Assembly (NCBI RefSeq): GCF_039680535.1
Contig: NZ_JBDKSS010000005.1
Coordinates: forward strand, 310,001 to 374,000
Direction: 5' to 3'
DNA from: Parvibaculum sp039680535
GTDB lineage: Bacteria > Pseudomonadota > Alphaproteobacteria > Parvibaculales > Parvibaculaceae
Length of the DNA: 64,000 nucleotides
The translations under genes and the position numbers were made by a program. The notes beneath the pieces are model-generated. The model was given only the letters and a program-made list of their open reading frames with translations, did not search any database and was not told the origin of the DNA. How positions within the stretch are numbered: position 1 is the stretch's first letter; every line of letters begins with the position of its first letter. Positions 8,029 through 16,946 of this stretch are shown here, in pieces.

Positions 8029-9987
8029 CTAGAGATCGGGCAATTCGGGAAGTTCGGGCGCTTCCCGCTTCACCGGGGCCCCGGAAACCCGCTTCCAGGC
8101 CCAGTTCACCTTGGCGTCGCCCCGGAAGACCTTGGAGGCGATGACGATCTGCTCGGTGCGGCGCGTGGTGTCGCCGCCGCCCAGATAGACGCTTTCCTCG
8201 ATGGTCAGCGGCGCTTCGACGCCCTCGATCCGGGCGTGAAGCTGCCAGCCCTCGCCATTGGGCAGGCGGACAAGCGCGCTCAGCCCTTCCTGTGACAGGG
8301 AGAGCTTGGCGTCCGGATGGAGGTGGAAGCGGACCGCGAAGGCAGGGTCCTCGGGGGGCTTGTACCAGTAGCGGCGCTGCCACGGGAAAGCCTTGCGCGG
8401 CTCGTTGGCGACAAGCAGATCCTCGCCCCGCAATTCGTCGCCGGCCGCCGAGAAGAAGAGGCGGCGGCGATGGACGAGGCCGAAGCGCTTTTCGTAGCCG
8501 TTATGGCTCGCCTCGAGCCAGATGCCGCTGTCGTTCTCGTGGCGGCGGCTCTCGACGCGGGTCGGGCCTTCCATGGTGCGGGCGCCGAGCAGCGCGCGGG
8601 TGAAGCTGCCGCGCAGGATGCGGGCCGACGATGTGTCGGCGAGAACCAGCGTCGAATGGGCGGCGGTGGCGCGGCTCGCGGCTTCCCAGTCGGGGCCGAG
8701 CACCCGCGTCGTGCCGCAATTGACGATGAGGCGCGATTTGCCCGAGCTGATCTCGAAGGAAAGGCAGCCCGCATGGGCGTCGTGGCTGTAGCGGCCGGGC
8801 GGCGGCGGGCCGGTGTCGGCGATGAGCCGCGCATGGCCGGCGGCCATGCGCTGATAGCCTGAATGCGGCGCAAAGCCGAAGGGCTTGCCGCGCGTATCGT
8901 CATAGGCGAGCACGGCGTCGATGGCGCCGTCGAGGCCCTCATTCGCGCCGTTGAAAAGCGCCAGCCGTCCGTCGCCATGCCGGAAGAAGCGCAGCATGGG
9001 CATCATGCGGTCGACGGCGTCGCGAATGGGCTTGGGGATTTCCATTCGCCGCGCGGCCATGGCGTCGCGCAGCGAAATGAGGTCCAGCATGATCGAGAGG
9101 ATCGCCGCCGGGTTGCGGCTCACATGCCCGCCATCGGCAAGCACCTGTCGGTCGAGTTCGCGGCAGACGAGGCGCAGGCCCTTTTCGAGGCGCTTTTCGC
9201 CTTCGGACAGGCACAGGCCGGAAAAGGTGAGGCCCAGTGCCGCCGTGAGCCGCTTCTCGCCTGCGGGCGCAAGGGCCGCGGTCCGCGCGAGGTGGCGGGC
9301 CTGCCGGGCCATGTTGCGCAGCAGCGTCGAGCGGTAGATGAGGTCCGAGCCGTCGATGATGAGCGCGCCGTTCGCCACCCATGAGGTGAGGCGGCGGCCG
9401 ATCACATGCGGCGCCCAGGCGATGCGGTCCCAGTGGGCGGATTGCTGCGTCATCCAGCCGGCGACCAGCGTTTGCGCATAGGTCCGCGCGGCGTCGCCGC
9501 CCGCGGCGGTGAAATGGCGCAGCCATGAGAAGCCGTGAAGCTCTTCCGCCCAGCCGTCGGTGGGCGGCGTGACCGCGAAGGGCGAGCCGCCATCCGTCTT
9601 CACCTGTCCGCCGGGCAGCGACCAGCGCCCCTGAAAAAGCGCTTCGGCCTTGTCCGCGAGACCCGGTCTCAGGTCGCGCGGATAGAGCATCATGTGGTCG
9701 GGCATGGGCCCGCGCAGCGTCAGGCCATAGGCCCATGTCGCATAGGTGCGGGCCAGCGCCTCGTCGCGCATGCGCACCAGCGATGCGCCGACGAGATCGA
9801 CCACGCGATTGCCGGGCGGCATCGAGTAATAGGTGGGCGAGGACTGCGCCTCCACGACGGGCGATCCCGGATGAGGCGGATCGATCTCGACTTCCGTCAT
9901 ATGCGCCATGCCGCTTGCCTGCGGCCTCCCGCTATCGGCGCGCGCTTCTTCAAGCGGCTCCGCGAAGGGTCGCGATGTTTCTTGCAT
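8029..9987 (-). CDS. Heparinase II/III family protein
   Basis: About 652 aa. The N-terminal alpha/alpha-toroid half contains ELHGFSWLRHFTAAGGDAAR and SRNPAAILSIMLDLISLRDA. The C-terminal beta-sandwich contains SHDAHAGCLSFEISSGKSRLIVNCGT and AHSTLVLADTSSARI, the conserved blocks of heparinase II/III-like polysaccharide lyases. No clear signal peptide is seen, so location and substrate are open. The start at 9987 follows GGAGAGG and overlaps the end of rpe by 38 bp; a start at 9909 would avoid the overlap but has a poorer ribosome site. Its place among housekeeping genes suggests a conserved envelope-related role. Confidence 0.85.
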   Translation of the reverse strand: MQETSRPFAEPLEEARADSGRPQASGMAHMTEVEIDPPHPGSPVVEAQSSPTYYSMPPGNRVVDLVGASLVRMRDEALARTYATWAYGLTLRGPMPDHMMLYPRDLRPGLADKAEALFQGRWSLPGGQVKTDGGSPFAVTPPTDGWAEELHGFSWLRHFTAAGGDAARTYAQTLVAGWMTQQSAHWDRIAWAPHVIGRRLTSWVANGALIIDGSDLIYRSTLLRNMARQARHLARTAALAPAGEKRLTAALGLTFSGLCLSEGEKRLEKGLRLVCRELDRQVLADGGHVSRNPAAILSIMLDLISLRDAMAARRMEIPKPIRDAVDRMMPMLRFFRHGDGRLALFNGANEGLDGAIDAVLAYDDTRGKPFGFAPHSGYQRMAAGHARLIADTGPPPPGRYSHDAHAGCLSFEISSGKSRLIVNCGTTRVLGPDWEAASRATAAHSTLVLADTSSARILRGSFTRALLGARTMEGPTRVESRRHENDSGIWLEASHNGYEKRFGLVHRRRLFFSAAGDELRGEDLLVANEPRKAFPWQRRYWYKPPEDPAFAVRFHLHPDAKLSLSQEGLSALVRLPNGEGWQLHARIEGVEAPLTIEESVYLGGGDTTRRTEQIVIASKVFRGDAKVNWAWKRVSGAPVKREAPELPELPDL

Positions 9988-10621
9988 AGGCGGCCTCTCC
10001 GCCCTTGAACGTCGCCGTGCCGGCGACAAGCACGTTGGCCCCGGCCGCAATGGCGCGGGGCGCCGTCTCGAAATTGATGCCGCCATCGACTTCGAGGTCG
10101 ATGCCGGGATTCTCCTGATCGATCCGCTTGCGGATGATCTCGATCTTTCTGAGCTGGCTCTCGATGAAGCTCTGCCCGCCGAAGCCCGGATTGACGCTCA
10201 TCACGAGGACGAGGTCGATGTCGCCGAGGAGCGGCCAGAGCGTTTCGACCGGCGTGCCGGGATTGAGCACGAGGCCCGGCTTCGCACCTGCCGCGCGGAT
10301 CGCCTGAATGGTGCGGTGGGGGTGCGGCCCGGCTTCCGGGTGGAACGAGATGATGTCCGCGCCCGCCTTGGCGAAGGCCTCGATATAGAGGTCGACCGGC
10401 GAGATCATCAGATGAACGTCGAACGTCTTTTCCGAGTGCGGCCGCAGCGCCTTCACGACATCGGGGCCGATGGTGATGTTCGGAACGAAGTGGCCGTCCA
10501 TCACGTCGACATGGATGTAGTCGGCGCCGGCATCTGAAATCGCGCGTACTTCTGCGCCAAGCTTCGCGAAGTCTGAGGCGAGGATCGACGGTGCGATCTT
10601 GATGGGAGATTTGCCGCTCAT
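9950..10621 (-). CDS. rpe: Ribulose-phosphate 3-epimerase
   Basis: Interconverts ribulose 5-phosphate and xylulose 5-phosphate (pentose phosphate and Calvin pathways). The 223-aa TIM barrel shows KIAPSILASDFAKLG at the N terminus, HVDVMDGHFVPNITIGP with metal-binding His/Asp, DVHLMI, MSVNPGFGGQSFI and EVDGGINFETA. The ATG at 10621 is preferred over an upstream in-frame ATG because it starts just before the first beta strand. It is followed directly by the heparinase-like gene. Confidence 0.97.
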   Translation of the reverse strand: MSGKSPIKIAPSILASDFAKLGAEVRAISDAGADYIHVDVMDGHFVPNITIGPDVVKALRPHSEKTFDVHLMISPVDLYIEAFAKAGADIISFHPEAGPHPHRTIQAIRAAGAKPGLVLNPGTPVETLWPLLGDIDLVLVMSVNPGFGGQSFIESQLRKIEIIRKRIDQENPGIDLEVDGGINFETAPRAIAAGANVLVAGTATFKGGEAAYARNIATLRGAA

Positions 10622-10733
10622 ATGCCGCTCTCGAGACCCGAACCGGGCAGCGGAAAAACTGCCCAAAACACTAAATCTTGGCTGTTTCCCTGCTTAACAG
10701 CTTGAATCTTGTGGCGCAAGGCTGGCCCGAGGG

Positions 10734-12059
10734 TCAGGCGCGCCGGATGAGCCTCGATGCGTAGAAGCCGTCCATGCCGCCTTCGTCGCCAAGATGGCAG
10801 GGCAGGGTGCGCAGGTCGCCTTCGGGGGTCACGAGTTCGGCGAGGCCGCCGACCTCCGCCGCCTCGATTGGCCGGCGCGCGAAATTGCCATGGCGAAAGA
10901 GGAAGCGCTCGATCTGGTCGGGGCCTTCCTGGCGTTCGAGCGAACAGGTGCAATAGACGAGCGTGCCGCCGGGCGCGAGAAGCTTCGCCGTATTGTCGAG
11001 AATGCGGGTCTGAAGCGCCGAAAGCCTGTCGCGGTCCGGATGTGTCTTGAGGCGCAGCACATCGGGGTGGCGGCGCGCCGTGCCGGTGGCGGTGCAGGGC
11101 GCGTCGAGCAGGATGAAGTCCCATGTGCGGCCGGGCGCACAGCGGGCCGCGTCGTCGATGACGATGCGCGCTTCGAGGCCGGTGCGTTCGAGATTGCGGC
11201 TCAACCTTTCGAGGCGCTGGGCCGAGCGGTCGACCGCCGTCACCTTCGCACCCATGCTGGCGAGTTGCAGCGTCTTGCCGCCGGGCGCGGCGCAGAGGTC
11301 GAGCACCTCGCGGCCTTTCACGTCGCCGAGCAGCCGGGCGGGCAGGGCGGCGGCGAGATCCTGCACCCACCAGGCGCCTTCATCGAAGCCGGGCAGGGCC
11401 TCGACGCGGCCTGTATTTTCGAGACGCAGCGAGCCTGTGGGCATGAGTTTCGCGCCGAGCTTCTCCGCCCAGTGGGCGCGTTCGGCTTCCACCTTCACCG
11501 AGAGGTCGAGTGGCGCTTCATGCCATTGCGCACGGACGATCGCGCGGGTGTTCTCCTCGCCATAGGATTTGGTCCAGCTCTTCCAGAGCCAGTCCGGCAG
11601 GGAGGCGCGTTCGGCGTCGATGCCTTCGCGGAGCGCATCGCCCTCGCGCGTGAGGCGGCGGAGCGCCGCGTTGACCAGCGCCTTGAAGTGGCGGGCGTCC
11701 CGGTCGGTGGCGGCGGCCTCGACCGCGAGATCGACGGCGGCATGGGGCGCGACGCCGAGGAAGAGGATTTCGGCGATGGCCGTGCGCAGGATGATCTGCG
11801 TCGGCCCCGCGCGCTTGGGTAGCGGCTTCTCGACGAGGCGCGAGAGGATGGTGTCGATCTCACCCAGATGGCGAAGCGTCGTCGCCGCTATGGCGCGGGC
11901 GAAGCCCTTGTCGGCCGCCGCCGCGTCGCGAAGGGCACCCTGCGCCGTTTCCTCGGCGAAAGCCTCGTCCAGCGCCCGGCCCTTGCCGAGAACGCTCGTC
12001 ACCAGCCGCTGCGCTGCGAGCCGCGCGGGAAGGCCCGGTTCATTGTTCGTTTCATTCAT
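10734..12059 (-). CDS. rsmB: 16S rRNA (cytosine-5-)-methyltransferase, RsmB type
   Basis: 441 aa: an N-terminal NusB-like RNA-binding domain (about residues 10-140) and a C-terminal Rossmann methyltransferase domain. The SAM site is DLCAAPGGKTLQLASMGA, followed by LLDAPCTATGTARRHPDVL and VYCTCSLERQEG, which hold the two catalytic cysteines of RNA m5C methyltransferases. Its target is expected to be C967 of 16S rRNA. It lies 112 bp upstream of rpe on the same strand. Confidence 0.94.
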   Translation of the reverse strand: MNETNNEPGLPARLAAQRLVTSVLGKGRALDEAFAEETAQGALRDAAAADKGFARAIAATTLRHLGEIDTILSRLVEKPLPKRAGPTQIILRTAIAEILFLGVAPHAAVDLAVEAAATDRDARHFKALVNAALRRLTREGDALREGIDAERASLPDWLWKSWTKSYGEENTRAIVRAQWHEAPLDLSVKVEAERAHWAEKLGAKLMPTGSLRLENTGRVEALPGFDEGAWWVQDLAAALPARLLGDVKGREVLDLCAAPGGKTLQLASMGAKVTAVDRSAQRLERLSRNLERTGLEARIVIDDAARCAPGRTWDFILLDAPCTATGTARRHPDVLRLKTHPDRDRLSALQTRILDNTAKLLAPGGTLVYCTCSLERQEGPDQIERFLFRHGNFARRPIEAAEVGGLAELVTPEGDLRTLPCHLGDEGGMDGFYASRLIRRA

Positions 12060-12125
12060 GCGGCAGGCTTATCGCATGAGCGCTGCGAGGGCCAGCGGCG
12101 GATTGGCAGGTTCGCTCGCCGGCGG

Positions 12126-12992
12126 TCAGCCCCAGGGGCGGCCATTCGCGCGGGCATCGGCGGCGGCGAGTTCCCGGAGCTTCGCGACGCGGTTCGCGGT
12201 CGAGGGATGCGTCGAGAAAAGGCTGTCGCGGCCCTTTCCCGAAAGCGGATTGATGATGAACATATGCGCGGTGGCGGGATGCGCTTCCGCCGCCATGTTC
12301 ACGCGCTCATGCGCCGCGCGGTCGATCTTTTCCAGCGCCGAAGCGAGCCAGAGCGGACGGCCGGAAATCTCCGCGCCCGCGGCGTCGGCATCGTATTCGC
12401 GCGTGCGGCTGATCGCCATCTGCACGAGGCCCGCCGCGATGGGCGCGAGGATCGCAAGCGCCAGCGTGCCGATGAAGCCGCCATTGTTCTCGCGATTGCC
12501 GCCGAAGAAGAAGGCGAAATTCGCAAGCATCGAGATCGCGCCCGCGATCGTCGCCGTGATCGTCATGATGAGCGTGTCGCGGTTGCGGATATGGCTCAGC
12601 TCATGCGCCATCACGCCCGCGAGTTCTTCCGGCGTCAGCATCCGGAGAAGGCCGGTCGTAGCGGCGACGGCGGCGTGTTCCGGGTTGCGGCCCGTGGCGA
12701 AGGCGTTGGGCTGGTCGTTCTCGATGATATAGGTCGCCGGCATCGGCATGTTCGCATTCTCGGCGAGCTGGGCGACGAGGCGCACATATTGCGGCGCCGT
12801 CGCTTCGTCCACGCGCCGGGCGCCATACATGGACAGAACCATCTTGTCCGAATTCCAGTAGGCGAAAAGGTTCATGGCCAGGGCGACGAAAAAGGCGATC
12901 GTCGCGCCGCCCGTGCCGCCGATCAGATAGCCGAGCCCCATGAAGAGCGCGGTGAGGGCGGCGAGGAGAATGCCTGTCTTGACAGTATTCAT
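12126..12992 (-). CDS. htpX: Inner-membrane zinc metalloprotease HtpX
   Basis: 288 aa of the M48B family. Two N-terminal membrane segments (about residues 7-45) precede the zinc motif HELSH at 130-134. A third ligand is expected in the REYDADAAGAEISGRP region. HtpX degrades misfolded membrane proteins together with FtsH. It is divergently transcribed from the DUF1674 gene; the 138-bp gap holds both promoters, but no clear heat-shock promoter was recognised. Confidence 0.96.
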   Translation of the reverse strand: MNTVKTGILLAALTALFMGLGYLIGGTGGATIAFFVALAMNLFAYWNSDKMVLSMYGARRVDEATAPQYVRLVAQLAENANMPMPATYIIENDQPNAFATGRNPEHAAVAATTGLLRMLTPEELAGVMAHELSHIRNRDTLIMTITATIAGAISMLANFAFFFGGNRENNGGFIGTLALAILAPIAAGLVQMAISRTREYDADAAGAEISGRPLWLASALEKIDRAAHERVNMAAEAHPATAHMFIINPLSGKGRDSLFSTHPSTANRVAKLRELAAADARANGRPWG

Positions 12993-13130
12993 TGGACCTT
13001 CGGTTCCTGTTCCTCGGGGGCGGTTCCTGTTGCTCCCTGCGCCACAGCCGCAAAGGGGGCGGTCACTGGCGCGGCGGGGATCAAGGTCTTATATGTAGCC
13101 GCGCAATCTCCCCTTCAAGCGAGCGATCGG

Positions 13131-13379
13131 ATGAGCGGCAAAACGGAAAATCAGGTGCAGGAAGCCGGGCAGGACGCGGAAGCAACACCGCCCAAGGTGT
13201 TGAGCCCTGCCGCGCAGCGCGCCCTTGCCGAGGCCGAGGAACGCCGCCGCGCCGCCGATGCCGCCCGCGCCGCGGCCCCCGCCCCCCGCGAGATCAACGG
13301 CCCCAAGGGCCTCGAAATCGGTGCCGAGCCGACGCGTTATGGCGACTGGGAAGTCAAAGGCATCGTCAGCGACTTCTGA
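13131..13379 (+). CDS. DUF1674 / SdhAF4-type small protein
   Basis: 82 aa. An Ala/Arg/Glu-rich N-terminal coil (AQRALAEAEERRRAADAARA) precedes the conserved C-terminal block NGPKGLEIGAEPTRYGDWEVKGIVSDF, which defines DUF1674. The family includes the mitochondrial succinate dehydrogenase assembly factor SDHAF4, which helps flavinylated SdhA join the complex. The ATG at 13131 was chosen because the open frame upstream belongs to the antisense of htpX and rsmB. No sdh genes are in the window. Confidence 0.88.
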   Translation: MSGKTENQVQEAGQDAEATPPKVLSPAAQRALAEAEERRRAADAARAAAPAPREINGPKGLEIGAEPTRYGDWEVKGIVSDF

Positions 13380-13532
13380 GGCCGGTGTTTTCGGTCCGTT
13401 CCGGTTCGCTTCGCTGGCGAATCGCTTGAATTTCCCGGATATGTGAATGTAGTCCTATGCAGGAACCGGTCAGGGGGCCGGGGGCTTTCACATTCGCGTC
13501 CGGGTGCAGGCGCATTCGTTCGATCGGACCTC

Positions 13533-13973
13533 ATGCGCGGCCGCATTCTCGCTCCTGTTCTCGCAAGCCTCGTTCTTTTCGGATCGACGTCCATCGTTCG
13601 GGCGAAGGATGAGATTCGCGGACCCGTCGAGGCGCAGGTCATCCGCGTCGTTGACGGCGATACGCTGAAGGTGAAAGCGGAAATCTGGCTCGGCCAGACG
13701 GTCGAGGTCGAGGTGCGGCTTGCGGGCGTCGATGCACCGGAGCTCAAGGGCAAATGCCGCGAGGAGCGCGAAGGCGCCATCCGCGCCCGCGACTATCTTG
13801 CGCGGCTCTCTGCGGCCGGCCATGTCCGCCTCACGGATATCAAGCGCGACAAGTTCGGCGGCCGCGTCATCGCCAATGTCTCGAACGACGAGACGCCCGA
13901 CTTCAGCGCCGCGCTCCGCGCCCGCGGCCTCGCCCGCGCCTATGGCGGGGCGAAGCGCGGGAGCTGGTGCTAG
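13533..13973 (+). CDS. Secreted thermonuclease (SNase)-family protein
   Basis: 146 aa with a signal peptide (MRGRILAPVLASLVLFGSTSIVRA) and one staphylococcal-nuclease OB-fold domain. Visible active-site features are RVVDGDTLKV, the Arg/Asp pair in VRLAGVDAPE, and KFGGRVIANV for the second arginine. It should cut nucleic acid in the periplasm or outside the cell. The start at 13533 was chosen because it begins the signal peptide. A second SNase is carried on the island at 33100. Confidence 0.9.
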   Translation: MRGRILAPVLASLVLFGSTSIVRAKDEIRGPVEAQVIRVVDGDTLKVKAEIWLGQTVEVEVRLAGVDAPELKGKCREEREGAIRARDYLARLSAAGHVRLTDIKRDKFGGRVIANVSNDETPDFSAALRARGLARAYGGAKRGSWC

Positions 13974-13993
13974 CCAGCGGGGCCGAGGGTGGC

Positions 13994-14314
13994 TCAGGCG
14001 ACCGCCTGCAGCCCTTTCTTTTCGACCAACGTCAGCAGCTTGAGGGACGGTCCTTTCGGGTGCTTTTCGCCACGTTCCCACTGACTGACGATACCGACCG
14101 TGACATTCAGATAACGCGCAAAGACTGCCTGGCTGGCCTTTTCGCGCAGCCGGATTTTTTTGATCTGAACAGGCGTAAGGGGTTTGACCGGCGTGAGACA
14201 CAGCGCGTCAAACGTCTTCATTGTCTGCTTGTCGATGGCTCCAGCATCGAGAAGACCGGCGGCTGTTTCATGGATAGCCGCCATCGCATCGCTCTTGTAT
14301 TGCCGCTTACCCAT
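13994..14314 (-). CDS. Xre-type antitoxin of a type II TA pair
   Basis: 106 aa. The C-terminal half is a helix-turn-helix (IKKIRLREKASQAVFARYLNVTVGIVSQWERGEKHPKGPS) of the Xre/HigA-NadS kind; the N-terminal half is the likely toxin-binding part. Its ATG lies inside the end of the toxin gene (8-bp overlap), so the order is toxin first, as in higBA. It probably neutralises the toxin and represses the shared promoter. Confidence 0.88.
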   Translation of the reverse strand: MGKRQYKSDAMAAIHETAAGLLDAGAIDKQTMKTFDALCLTPVKPLTPVQIKKIRLREKASQAVFARYLNVTVGIVSQWERGEKHPKGPSLKLLTLVEKKGLQAVA

Positions 14315-14681
14315 CGCACTTTACCTCTGTAATCGTCTGGTTCTTTATCGCCGCTTTCAATGCGCTGTCGTTCATCGCCAACATTTGCTGGGCGAGTTTT
14401 CGGAAGGCCGCGAGTTCGTCCTTCGTGATGTTGTCCCGGTCCTTCTTCGCAAAGCCGTAGACAAAGAATGCCCTGTCCGCTTTCTGGAAGAGAATGATCG
14501 TGCGGAAGCCGCCCGATTTGCCCTCTCCGTCCCGGGCGATCCGCTGCTTGATGACGCCGCCGCCCAAGTCAGCGTCGATATGTCCATCGTCGGCGCGCCC
14601 GATAGCCTCACACAAATCGGCGTCCGATACGCCTTCCTTGCGGGCAAAGCGGAGGAACGGCTTGTTCTTGAATATCCGCAT
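14307..14681 (-). CDS. RelE/HigB-like toxin of a type II TA pair
   Basis: 124 aa, starting MRIFKNKPFLRFARKEG. The core GGGVIKQRIARDGEGKSGGFRTIILFQ, then AFFVYGFAKKDRDNIT, is the pattern of the PF06296 RelE-like toxins, which cleave ribosome-bound mRNA; the basic K/R residues are the candidates for catalysis. The start at 14681 sits 8 nt after AGGAAG; the frame extends 7 codons further upstream. A promoter with a dyad lies just ahead. Confidence 0.87.
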   Translation of the reverse strand: MRIFKNKPFLRFARKEGVSDADLCEAIGRADDGHIDADLGGGVIKQRIARDGEGKSGGFRTIILFQKADRAFFVYGFAKKDRDNITKDELAAFRKLAQQMLAMNDSALKAAIKNQTITEVKCDG

Positions 14682-14707
14682 CGCCACTTCCTGCCCACAC
14701 ATATAAC

Positions 14708-14742
14708 ACTAAGTACTATAGCACTCAGTATCACGATATCAA
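14708..14742 (-). promoter_or_regulatory. Promoter and candidate operator of the TA operon
   Basis: On the minus strand TTGATA (14742-14737) and TATAGT (14720-14715) are 16 nt apart, a good sigma-70 match. An imperfect dyad, ACTAAGTA-CTATAG-CACTCAGT on the plus strand (14708-14729), covers the -10 box; 6 of 8 arm positions are complementary. An antitoxin bound here would block transcription, as expected for TA autoregulation. Confidence 0.6.
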
Positions 14743-14826
14743 GATGCAGACACGCCAAAGCAATCCAGTTCCTCACGGCACTGGATTGCCTCGCTTTGTT
14801 CGCACGGCAGATTTGAGCGACTGGGC

Positions 14827-16767
14827 TCAGCCCTTGTTCTGACGGTTTTCGACGAGGTCGCTGACGACGGTCGGATCGGCAAGCGTCGAGGTGTCGCCTA
14901 GATTGGAGAAATCGTCCTCGGCGATCTTGCGCAGGATGCGGCGCATGATCTTGCCGGAGCGCGTTTTCGGCAGGCCGGGCGCGAACTGGATGAGGTCTGG
15001 CGCGGCGATGGGGCTGATCTCCTTGCGGACCCACTGCACGAGCTCCTTGCGAAGTTCCTCCGTCGGCTGCTCGCCCGCATTGAGCGTCACATAGGCATAG
15101 ATGCCCTGGCCCTTGATGTCGTGCGGATAGCCGACGACGGCAGCTTCCGCCACTTTCGTATGGGCAACGAGAGCGCTTTCGACTTCCGCCGTACCCAGAC
15201 GATGTCCCGACACGTTGAGCACGTCATCGACGCGGCCCGTGATCCAGTAATAGCCGTCCGCATCGCGGCGGCAACCGTCGCCGGTGAAATACTTGCCGGG
15301 ATACTGGATGAAATAGGTGTCGATGAAGCGCTGGTGATCGCCATAGACGGTGCGCATCTGGCCCGGCCATGAATCGGCGATGCAGAGATTGCCGGTGGTT
15401 TCGCCTTCGAGCTCCTTGCCCTCGGTATCGACCACGACGGGCTTCACGCCGAAGAAGGGCAGCGTCGCCGAGCCCGGCTTCTGCGCGATGGCGCCGGGAA
15501 GCGGCGAGATGAGAATGCCGCCCGTCTCCGTCTGCCACCATGTATCGACGATGGGGCAGCGCCCGTCGCCCACGACGCGATGATACCAGAGCCAGGCTTC
15601 CGGATTGATCGGTTCGCCGACCGAGCCGAGAAGGCGGAGCGACTTGCGGCTCGTCTTCTTCACCGGGCCGTCGCCTTCGCGCATCAGCGAGCGCAGAGCG
15701 GTGGGCGCCGTGTAGAAGATGTTGACCTTATGCTTGTCGATGACTTCCCAGAAGCGCGAGCTGTCGGGATAGTTCGGCACGCCTTCGAACATCAGCGTCG
15801 TCGCGCCGTTCGAGAGCGGCCCGTAGACGATATAGCTGTGGCCCGTGACCCAGCCCACATCCGCCGTGCACCAGTAGATGTCGCCGTCCTGATAGTCGAA
15901 GACATATTGGTGCGTCATCGACGCATAGACGAGATAGCCGCCGCTGGTGTGCAGCACGCCTTTGGGCTTTCCGGTCGAGCCGGAGGTGTAGAGGATGAAA
16001 AGCGGGTCTTCCGCGTTCATCACTTCAGGCTGGCAATCGGCGGGAACCTTCGCCGCTTCCTCGTGATACCAGACATCGCGGCCCGCCTGCATGGCGACGT
16101 CGCCGCCCGTGTGGCGCACGGTGATGACGCTGGTAACGCCGGGGCACTTCTTCAGCGCTTCGTCGGTATTCGCCTTCAGCGGAATCCTGCGTCCGCCACG
16201 CAGGCCTTCATCGGCGGTGACGACGACGGTCGAGTCGCAATCGACGACGCGGCCAGCGATGCTGTCTGGCGAGAAGCCGGCGAAGACAACGGAATGCACG
16301 GCGCCGATGCGCGCGCAGGCGAGCATGGCATAGGCCGCTTCCGGGATCATCGGCAGGTAGATGGTGACGCGGTCGCCCTTCTTCACGCCGCGCGCCTTCA
16401 GCACATTGGCGAAGCGGCAGACTTCGGCGTGAAGCTCCTTGTAGGTAATCTTCCTGTCGTTCTTCGGATCGTCGCCTTCCCAGATGATGGCGACCTGATC
16501 CGGGCGATCCTTCAAATGGCGGTCGACGCAATTGACGCTGACATTGAGCGCGCCGTCCTCGAACCATTTGATGTGGAGGTTCTTCGGATCGAAAGAGACG
16601 TTCTTCACCTTGGTGAAGGGCTTGAGCCAGTCGATGCGGGCGGCCTCTTCGCGCCAGAACGTATCAGGGTCGCTGAGGCTCGCTTCGTAGAGCGCCTTGT
16701 AGCGCGCCTCGTCGATAATGGCGCGGGCCGACCATTCCGGTGAAACGGGAAACACTTCATTCGACAT
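14827..16767 (-). CDS. acs: Acetyl-CoA synthetase
   Basis: Activates acetate to acetyl-CoA through acetyl-AMP. The 646-aa length is normal. Visible are the P-loop YTSGSTGKPKGVLH (around residue 270), the TWWQTETGG block, YFTGDGCRRDADGYYWITGR, and the C-terminal TRSGKIMRRILRKIA, whose first lysine (about 604) is the acetylation-controlled catalytic lysine. The 160-bp gap to the divergent sulfotransferase contains two dyads, ATGCGC-GA-GCGCAT (16822-16835) and ATTGC-N5-GCAAT (16834-16848), possibly regulator sites for acs. Confidence 0.98.
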   Translation of the reverse strand: MSNEVFPVSPEWSARAIIDEARYKALYEASLSDPDTFWREEAARIDWLKPFTKVKNVSFDPKNLHIKWFEDGALNVSVNCVDRHLKDRPDQVAIIWEGDDPKNDRKITYKELHAEVCRFANVLKARGVKKGDRVTIYLPMIPEAAYAMLACARIGAVHSVVFAGFSPDSIAGRVVDCDSTVVVTADEGLRGGRRIPLKANTDEALKKCPGVTSVITVRHTGGDVAMQAGRDVWYHEEAAKVPADCQPEVMNAEDPLFILYTSGSTGKPKGVLHTSGGYLVYASMTHQYVFDYQDGDIYWCTADVGWVTGHSYIVYGPLSNGATTLMFEGVPNYPDSSRFWEVIDKHKVNIFYTAPTALRSLMREGDGPVKKTSRKSLRLLGSVGEPINPEAWLWYHRVVGDGRCPIVDTWWQTETGGILISPLPGAIAQKPGSATLPFFGVKPVVVDTEGKELEGETTGNLCIADSWPGQMRTVYGDHQRFIDTYFIQYPGKYFTGDGCRRDADGYYWITGRVDDVLNVSGHRLGTAEVESALVAHTKVAEAAVVGYPHDIKGQGIYAYVTLNAGEQPTEELRKELVQWVRKEISPIAAPDLIQFAPGLPKTRSGKIMRRILRKIAEDDFSNLGDTSTLADPTVVSDLVENRQNKG

Positions 16768-16946
16768 GATGGGACGTCTCCTTGGCAGCGTGTCTTTTTA
16801 GTCTTGTAAATTGATCGGATTATGCGCGAGCGCATTGCTTTCGGCAATCATAGCGCAGAGCTATGTGCATTAATCCCACTTTGCGATCCCGATGGAGGTC
16901 ACTAGCTTGCTGACATAAAAAATTCGTAATGGAGTACCCGCGACCA

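Noticed and set aside
6337..8295. 652-codon plus-strand frame opposite purH
   Set aside because: Arg/Asp/His-rich antisense product; purH is certain.
11868..13379. 503-codon plus-strand frame over rsmB and htpX
   Set aside because: Only its last 82 codons are a real gene (DUF1674); the rest is antisense.
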